Assembly (NCBI GenBank): GCA_015491485.1
Contig: WFVT01000254.1
Span: forward strand, 1 to 32,978
Direction of reading: 5' to 3'
DNA from: Candidatus Zhuqueibacterota bacterium
Lineage (GTDB): Bacteria; Zhuqueibacterota; Zhuqueibacteria; Zhuqueibacterales; Geothermadaptataceae
DNA length: 32,978 nt
Shown piece by piece: positions 18,816 through 25,365 of this stretch. Each line of letters begins with the position of its first letter. Positions within the stretch are counted from its first letter, which is position 1. A program made the translations under genes and the position numbers. The notes beneath the pieces are model-generated. The model made no database searches, was not told where the DNA came from, and saw only the letters and a list, made by a program, of their open reading frames with translations.

Positions 18816-19319
18816 ATGAAATACAGTGCGACGGTTGATGATCATCGGTTTGAGTTCGAGTTGCTCAAGAACGATAACGGCTACAGCGTACGAGTGCAAG
18901 ATCGAGAATATCCGATGGAAATCGCCGAACGGGCTCCCGGCAATGTGATCTTGCGTTTGAACGGCAAAGTCTATGAAATTTTGATGAAACGCCATCAGAG
19001 CGAAGGGGAATTGCTCATCAATGGCAAGAGCTGTCAGGTCCATGTGGAAGACTTGCGGCTGCTGCAGCTACGTCGGTTATCGGGGGCGGGCACGGATGAC
19101 AGCGGACCGCTGCAGATTAAAGCCCCCATGCCGGGCCTGGTTCTGAAAATTCTGGTTCAGGAAGGGCAAAGAGTGGCCCGTCGAGACGGCCTGGTTATTA
19201 TTGAAGCCATGAAAATGGAAAATGAAATTCGCGCTGAACGGGATGGCGTTGTCAAGCGGATTGAAGTGAAAGAAGGTCAGGCCGTGGACAAAAACCAATT
19301 GCTGCTTCATTTGGAGTAA
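18816..19319 (+). CDS. Biotin/lipoyl-attachment (BCCP-type) protein
   Basis: APMPGLVLKILVQEGQ...VIIEAMKMENEIRAERDGVVKRIEVKEGQAV; AMKM biotinylation motif. Confidence 0.92.
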   Translation: MKYSATVDDHRFEFELLKNDNGYSVRVQDREYPMEIAERAPGNVILRLNGKVYEILMKRHQSEGELLINGKSCQVHVEDLRLLQLRRLSGAGTDDSGPLQIKAPMPGLVLKILVQEGQRVARRDGLVIIEAMKMENEIRAERDGVVKRIEVKEGQAVDKNQLLLHLE

Positions 19320-19384
19320 AAGAAGCGTTACAACTGCGCCCTGACGCTAAGCGTTGACTCTTATTTCAGGAATCGTATCGATTT

Positions 19385-20026
19385 ATGAATGATATTGTCT
19401 ATTACGCCTTACTTGCCCCGCCGATTCTCATTGCTTTAACGTTTCACGAATATGCGCATGCTCTGGTTGCCTACCGACTGGGTGACGATACCGCCGCCAA
19501 ACAAGGCCGCCTGACGTTGAATCCGCTGGCGCATCTGGATTTGCTGGGAACGATCATGCTGTTTATTGTGCAACTGGGCTGGGCAAAGCCGGTGCCGGTC
19601 AATCCCGGGAATTTTCGCGACCCCCGCACCGGAATGTTTTGGGTGGCGCTGGCCGGCCCCCTTTCCAACATCCTGCTGGCGTTCGTCTTCGGCATCCTCT
19701 TTCGCCTGAGCATGCAAATGGAGGTGGCGCATCCTTACTGGGGCCATGTGTTGTTTATGTTGCGTCTTGCCGTGATCATCAATCTCATCCTGGCATTTTT
19801 CAACCTGATCCCGATCCCCCCGCTGGACGGTTCGAAAATCGCCTTCAGTTTTGTCCCGGATCGTTATGCCGGTTCCATCGTCCAATTTTCCCGTTTTGGT
19901 CCCTTTATTTTATTGGGACTGATTATTGTAGGCCACCGTTTCGACATTCCCATCATCTGGTCACTGATCGGGCCGCCTGTGAAGCTCCTGGCAGCCCTTT
20001 TCGGGAATATTAATATTAACATTTAA
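19385..20026 (+). CDS. Site-2 protease family (M50) membrane metalloprotease
   Basis: HEYAH zinc motif, GRLTLNPLAHLDLLGTIML, NLIPIPPLDGSKI. Confidence 0.93.
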   Translation: MNDIVYYALLAPPILIALTFHEYAHALVAYRLGDDTAAKQGRLTLNPLAHLDLLGTIMLFIVQLGWAKPVPVNPGNFRDPRTGMFWVALAGPLSNILLAFVFGILFRLSMQMEVAHPYWGHVLFMLRLAVIINLILAFFNLIPIPPLDGSKIAFSFVPDRYAGSIVQFSRFGPFILLGLIIVGHRFDIPIIWSLIGPPVKLLAALFGNININI

Positions 20027-20101
20027 ACAATTCCTTCAACCTTTTCCAGGCTCGGGCGTTTATAAAAACATCGGAGTGGTTGAATCAGGACAGGATCGTT
20101 T

Positions 20102-20833
20102 ATGAATAACACGCAGCGCGGAGATTTACGAACCCTGGGGATTCTTGGCGGTATGGGGCCCGAAGCAACCGCCCTGCTGTTTCAGTTGATTATCCGCCGG
20201 ACTCCGGTAAGCCGCGATGCCGATCATATTCCGATTTGCATTTATAATTTCCCGCAAATTCCCGATCGCACCCGTGCGATTTATTCAAACGGCCCCTCGC
20301 CGGTCCCTTATGTGATCGAAGGCCTGAAAGTGCTGGAACAGACCCCCGCCATGTGCGTGCTCATCCCGTGCAATACCGTTTTTTATTTTTACAACGAATT
20401 TAAAGATCAAACCCGCTTGCCCATCGTGCATCTGATCAATGCCACGGCCAAAGCGATCAAACACCATCCCCAAAAGCCGCAACGGATCGGGGTATTGGCT
20501 ACGATTGGTACACGCAAAACCGGACTGTACGAGCATTTTCTGGCGGAGCAGGGGCTGGAAACGATCTATCCGGATGAAACCATGCAGCAAGCGGTGATGC
20601 AAGAAATTTATAACATCAAGGCGGGCAAAATCCAAAGCCGGTCCAGCAGACAGGCAGCCGAAAAGCTGCGAGCCGAGGGTGCCGATCTGATTTTATTGGC
20701 CTGTACGGAATTGTCCATCGTTCACGATGATCTCGCCCGCGACTGGCCTGTCATGGATGCCCTGCGTGTACTGGCCGATGTGGGTGTACAGATCGGTCTC
20801 GGGCAGGTAACCCCGTACCAATACACTCTTTAA
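20102..20833 (+). CDS. Aspartate/glutamate racemase family protein
   Basis: LGILGGMGPEAT; both catalytic cysteines in VLIPCNTVFYF and LILLACTELS. Confidence 0.93.
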   Translation: MNNTQRGDLRTLGILGGMGPEATALLFQLIIRRTPVSRDADHIPICIYNFPQIPDRTRAIYSNGPSPVPYVIEGLKVLEQTPAMCVLIPCNTVFYFYNEFKDQTRLPIVHLINATAKAIKHHPQKPQRIGVLATIGTRKTGLYEHFLAEQGLETIYPDETMQQAVMQEIYNIKAGKIQSRSSRQAAEKLRAEGADLILLACTELSIVHDDLARDWPVMDALRVLADVGVQIGLGQVTPYQYTL

Positions 20834-20848
20834 CTGGATGGACGACCC

Positions 20849-21151
20849 ATGAAAACCTGGATTGGCATCATGCTCGCGGGCCTGCTGTTTTTGGGCGGGT
20901 GCCGCGGAGGACACCTGTCGGGGAATGAGCGCACTGAGAGCCGGGAAATGACCGGCAGGATTTATCTTGGAGGAACCGAAACTTACAGCTTTATTGGCTT
21001 GCAACTGCCGTCCGGGCGGGCAATTGTACTATTGGGCGTGGATAGTCTCCGCAACTATCAAAACCGCACGGTGCAGGTGAGGGGCTATTTCACCCGCGCG
21101 GAAAGCGATTCCTTTATTGTGAAACAAGTCAAAATTCTACAAAATCCATAG
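20849..21151 (+). CDS. Small hypothetical lipoprotein
   Basis: Lipobox LLFLGGCRGG; 100 aa; SD-like sequence and short spacing to neighbours. Confidence 0.65.
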   Translation: MKTWIGIMLAGLLFLGGCRGGHLSGNERTESREMTGRIYLGGTETYSFIGLQLPSGRAIVLLGVDSLRNYQNRTVQVRGYFTRAESDSFIVKQVKILQNP

Positions 21152-21172
21152 CGCTTTGGAGGATGTTTGCGA

Positions 21173-24115
21173 ATGCAATCAAAGCCATTTTATCGATCGT
21201 TTGGGCTGTTGCCGCTGATGGCGATTGCGGCGTTTGGGCTTCTGGCTGCCGTTGCCGGCAATCACGGCGGATTCATGAAGAAAACAGCCCAAAAAGTAGA
21301 GGTCCCCGCATCCCCCATGAACGATGAATCCCTTCAGGGGCCTCAGCCGGTTTGCGGTTTGCCGTTGCTTCCCGACGTTTTGCCCACCGAGGGAGGACCC
21401 TATATTGAGGCGGCGTTTTCCGCCGATCGCGATACCGTCGGCCACATACGCTCCTTTTACGCCTGGGATCACAAGAAGAATCAGTTCCATCAGGTCGCTG
21501 CGAAGTTGCTGAAAATCGGCAAGTTCAGTATGATCTACGTGGATACCAGTCAGGCCACCAACCCATCGGATATCGACCGTCTTTCCACCCAGTTCGATAA
21601 TGTTATCTATCCAACCACCACGCGCTTGTTCGGCGCCGAGCCGCGCCCCGGTGATGGCAAGGATGTGGACGGCGATTCTCTGATTACCATCTTGCTGTAT
21701 GATATTCGTGACCCCGCATACTATGATTCGACGACCACTCAATTCGTCGCCGGCTATTTTTTGCCCAATAATCAGGACCGGCGCACGCGATTTCCAAAAT
21801 CCAACGAACGGGAAATGGTATATGTGGATATCCGGTCACTATCATCCCTTCCCGAACTCACTCTGGGAACGCTGGCGCATGAATTTCAGCATTTGATCCA
21901 ATGGAATCAGGATGCCAGGGAAACTCGCTGGGTGAATGAAGGGCTATCCGAACTGGCGGTTTGGGCCTGTGGCTACAGCCGGCGCTCGCCGTTTCTGTTT
22001 TTGAAAGAGCCGGACCTCTCACTGAATACTTTTCAAAACAAACTCGAAGATTACGATAAAACGTTTCTTTTCTTTATGTATTTGTATGATCAATTTGGCG
22101 ACACCGCCATTTACAACATTTCGACCGACCCGCGTGTGGATACCCTCGGCGTGATTTCCGGGCTGAAAAAAACGCATCCATCGGTCAGTTTCCGGCAGGT
22201 TTTTGAAAACTGGGTGCTGGCAAATTATCTGGATTTGAACGACGGCTCCGCTTACAGCTATTCCAATCTGGAATTACCGACCGTGGGATACACAAGGGTG
22301 TTTACTGCCCTGCCGGTGGAGCCGCAGAATGAGCAAGTAATGCACTATGCCGCGGATTATATCGAGTTCCGCGGCGGAACCGATCTGGTGGTGAATATCG
22401 ATGGAGAAGACAATAATCCGTATTTCAGCGCCAAAATTGTTGAGTTTGATGCCAATGGTAACGTCCTGAACATTCGCGACATCTCCCTGAACAGCGTGAA
22501 TGAAGGCTCACTGGCGATTGATGGATTCGGCACGAATGTGAAGCGGGTGGGGCTGGTGGTGATTCATGCCTATTACAGCCCGGTTTTGACCAAATATACG
22601 TTCTCTGCCGACGGTCAGGGACGGTTGACCGGATCGCAAGAGTTGGCATACGATGACGGGCGTCCTTATGGCTATTTTCAGTTACAAGAGGGCGATACCC
22701 TGTTTGTCATGTTCGACGGCCAGGAAGGCATGGCGCTGGATAGTGTCCGGTTCATGTTCTATAGCGCAGGAAATGCGGAATTTCACATTTGGCGTCCGAG
22801 AAGCAACGGGTTGCCCGGCCGGGACTTGATCATGCCGATGACCAGACGGGTACAGAATGTGGCGAATCAAAATAACAATTTTACGGCATGGGAGACCGTC
22901 GATTATTCAAATCAATTTGTCGATATTTCGAGAGCATTTCTGGTCGGCCTGGTGATGGGGGCGGATGCGCCGGATCCGAAAGTGCTGGTGGATTCGTCCA
23001 ACGTCGAGCCGCCGCGCAGCCTGCTGTTTGGTGAGGGAAGCAGTGGCCGGCAATGGTATCTTGCCAGCGGCGATTTCATGATCCGGGCATACATCTCGCC
23101 GCTGGTGAACGATTTCAGCAAGCCGGTCATCACAGTGGGCGCTTTTCAGCATCCCGTGTTTACCGAAAATCTGGACGTCTTCGTTTATAGCCCTAAACCG
23201 CTGAATGCCGCCACTATCGTGGCCAGCATCGAGCGGGATGGTAACGTCGAGCCACTGAGTTTGACCCCGGCCACGCAAGACCATACGTTATTCCAGAATC
23301 TGGATGTGCTTTTGGACGGCGCGGGCACGGTGACCATTATTGTCCAGGCGACCCATGCCCGTGGCACCATCCAGGGCGCGGATACCCTGTCCTTTGCCGT
23401 GCAGGAAACAGGCGGAACCGGAAAGCTGAAATTGACATCTGTCGATCAAAGCGTGACGGTTACCTTTCCGCCCAAAGCTTTCGATGCAGGCAAATGGCTC
23501 ACTCTCATGCCGGTTCGTCCGCATCGGCTGATTCCCGGGGTGGAGCCGCCTCTGCCGGAATTGGCGGTCAACGGATACAAACTTGCAGCGCAGCCCAAGC
23601 GAATCGGCCCTCCCGGGACGAACCTTTCCCAGCCGGCCCAATTGAGCTGGCGCGTTCCCCGGGAGCAAGGGCGGCAGACGTTTATCGGTGCGATCGAGGA
23701 GGAGGGGGTTCGCATTCTCGAAACCTATTTTGACGATAGCCGCGGGGAAGTTTATGCGTTTATTGATCGCACCGGCGATTATCTATTGCTGATCGCGGAA
23801 AACGGCGATCAAAATCAGCCGGCACAAATTCCCCAAACGTATGTGCTGGAACAGAATTATCCCAATCCATTTAATCCGAGAACCACCATCCGTTTTGCCG
23901 TGCCCACGGCGCAGACGGTATCCATCATGATTTACAATATCAAAGGACAGCTTATTCGGACTCTGCTGAACGAGCAGCCCATGGAGGCCGGATGGCACCG
24001 GATCGTTTGGGATGGCCGCGATGACACAGGCAACAGCGCGGCTTCCGGCGTGTACCTTTATAGGCTCAAAACCGCCGATTTTGAACAAGTGAAAAAAATG
24101 ACGCTGATTCAATAA
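21173..24115 (+). CDS. Secreted zinc metallopeptidase (M30/hyicolysin-like) with C-terminal FlgD-Ig/T9SS-type sorting domain
   Basis: HEFQHLIQWNQDARETRWVNEGLSE (HEXXH plus downstream E); C-terminal YVLEQNYPNPFNPRTTIRFAVPTA...AGWHRIVWDGRDDTGNSAASGVYLYRL. ORF extends to TTG 21167. Confidence 0.85.
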   Translation: MQSKPFYRSFGLLPLMAIAAFGLLAAVAGNHGGFMKKTAQKVEVPASPMNDESLQGPQPVCGLPLLPDVLPTEGGPYIEAAFSADRDTVGHIRSFYAWDHKKNQFHQVAAKLLKIGKFSMIYVDTSQATNPSDIDRLSTQFDNVIYPTTTRLFGAEPRPGDGKDVDGDSLITILLYDIRDPAYYDSTTTQFVAGYFLPNNQDRRTRFPKSNEREMVYVDIRSLSSLPELTLGTLAHEFQHLIQWNQDARETRWVNEGLSELAVWACGYSRRSPFLFLKEPDLSLNTFQNKLEDYDKTFLFFMYLYDQFGDTAIYNISTDPRVDTLGVISGLKKTHPSVSFRQVFENWVLANYLDLNDGSAYSYSNLELPTVGYTRVFTALPVEPQNEQVMHYAADYIEFRGGTDLVVNIDGEDNNPYFSAKIVEFDANGNVLNIRDISLNSVNEGSLAIDGFGTNVKRVGLVVIHAYYSPVLTKYTFSADGQGRLTGSQELAYDDGRPYGYFQLQEGDTLFVMFDGQEGMALDSVRFMFYSAGNAEFHIWRPRSNGLPGRDLIMPMTRRVQNVANQNNNFTAWETVDYSNQFVDISRAFLVGLVMGADAPDPKVLVDSSNVEPPRSLLFGEGSSGRQWYLASGDFMIRAYISPLVNDFSKPVITVGAFQHPVFTENLDVFVYSPKPLNAATIVASIERDGNVEPLSLTPATQDHTLFQNLDVLLDGAGTVTIIVQATHARGTIQGADTLSFAVQETGGTGKLKLTSVDQSVTVTFPPKAFDAGKWLTLMPVRPHRLIPGVEPPLPELAVNGYKLAAQPKRIGPPGTNLSQPAQLSWRVPREQGRQTFIGAIEEEGVRILETYFDDSRGEVYAFIDRTGDYLLLIAENGDQNQPAQIPQTYVLEQNYPNPFNPRTTIRFAVPTAQTVSIMIYNIKGQLIRTLLNEQPMEAGWHRIVWDGRDDTGNSAASGVYLYRLKTADFEQVKKMTLIQ

Positions 24116-24138
24116 CCCCCGCTTTTCAGGAGATAAAG

Positions 24139-24717
24139 ATGAGAAGCAATTTTCTTTGGCCGGCTGTATTGCTCATGTGGGTGGCACTGGGATGTGGCAA
24201 TCCCGGCGGCGCAGGCAGCATCGAGGAGATTATCGCCAAAGGCTGGCAGGCTTTTGAAGCCGGCGACTATGTAAAAGCCGAGTTTACCTTTACTGAGGTG
24301 ATCAACCGTGATCCTCAAAATGTCGAGGGCAAAAACGGGATCGCCTGGGCGCAGGCCATGCAGCGCAAATATGAAGATGCCATCGTCAACTGGCTGGAAG
24401 CCGTCGATCTGGATGATTCGGTACCTGATGTGCATGCCGGTTTATGCCTTGTATATCAGGTGCAGAAACAGTTTGAAGAGTGCATCCAGGCAGGGGAAAA
24501 AGCGCTGCAACTGGCGCCGAATTATGCATTTGCTTATGATCAGACTATCACGGCAAACACGTTACGCGGCACCATGGCCTCTGCTTATTACGGATTGGGC
24601 CAATATACCAAAGCCGCTGCCATGCTGGACAGCGCCGATCCGGCTAATGCGCCTCACAGTACCGATCCCGCCGAACTTCTGCAGGCGATTATGGCTTTCC
24701 TCGGATTTAAGAAATAG
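24139..24717 (+). CDS. TPR-repeat lipoprotein
   Basis: Lipobox-like WVALGCGNPGG; repeats GWQAFEAGDYVKAEFTFTEVINRDPQN..., CIQAGEKALQLAPNYAFAYDQ. Confidence 0.8.
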   Translation: MRSNFLWPAVLLMWVALGCGNPGGAGSIEEIIAKGWQAFEAGDYVKAEFTFTEVINRDPQNVEGKNGIAWAQAMQRKYEDAIVNWLEAVDLDDSVPDVHAGLCLVYQVQKQFEECIQAGEKALQLAPNYAFAYDQTITANTLRGTMASAYYGLGQYTKAAAMLDSADPANAPHSTDPAELLQAIMAFLGFKK

Positions 24718-24794
24718 GCCGCCGGTTGTTGGCGGGTTTTGGGTAGCGGCCGGTTTTCGTCAGCCTGCGGAAAAAACCATACCGCCTTTGAAGG

Positions 24795-24849
24795 TCCGGC
24801 GCTGCATTGCAGGGAGCCGGCCGCAGCAATGTTTAGATGCAGCGCCGGA
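24795..24849. repeat. 13-bp perfect inverted repeat, large intergenic hairpin
   Basis: TCCGGCGCTGCAT (24795-24807) / ATGCAGCGCCGGA (24837-24849), 29-nt loop. Confidence 0.8.
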
Positions 24850-25011
24850 GGAAAGGAACGGCAGGAAAAATCTTGATCGTTCTCTGAAAAAAACGGCTCC
24901 CAGGGGTCATCATTTCTCGTTGCCGATCCGATTTAAAGAACATAAAAACAGGCGGCCATCGCGCCGGAACGGTGCCGCCCCCAATAGACCAAAAATCAGC
25001 GGGGTCATGCC

Positions 25012-25356
25012 ATGCGTTTTGAGTACGTGCTTTTCATGCTAATGGCGTTTTTGGTGGGTTGTCTGGCATCCAGGAAGGAGCTGACAGACGAAGAAAAGGC
25101 GAAGTTGGACTCAGGGCTGCTGCAACTGGTAATGGAGCAAAATTCAGGGGCAAGTGCGCAAACGGCTTCACAGATGGTGAATGTGATCATCCACACATCC
25201 GATATCGAGGCTCTGAAAAAACTGGGCGTCGAATTACAAACCACCCATGATCGTTTCGCGACGGCGCGTGTCCGCATTGGGCAATTGCGGCAGTTACTCG
25301 CCCTGCCAACCGTGCAATTTATTGAACTGGGATCAACGAACCGACCGCAAAAATAG
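25012..25356 (+). CDS. Small lipoprotein homologous to the propeptide of the adjacent S8 protease (stand-alone I9/propeptide-like)
   Basis: Lipobox AFLVGCLAS; VNVIIHTSDIEALKKLGVELQTTHDRFATARVRIGQLRQLLALPTVQFIELGSTNRP aligns with FAAIIFTERGAELKQNGLRINTVTGRFVTAHLSLKELADLAADERIRYIEPGSKNYP of the downstream protease. Confidence 0.8.
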   Translation: MRFEYVLFMLMAFLVGCLASRKELTDEEKAKLDSGLLQLVMEQNSGASAQTASQMVNVIIHTSDIEALKKLGVELQTTHDRFATARVRIGQLRQLLALPTVQFIELGSTNRPQK

Positions 25357-25365
25357 GGAGTCGCT

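Noticed and set aside
24308-25042. 244-aa + strand ORF
   Set aside because: Out-of-frame with the TPR gene and runs through the hairpin-rich intergenic region; Arg/Pro-rich translation without motifs.
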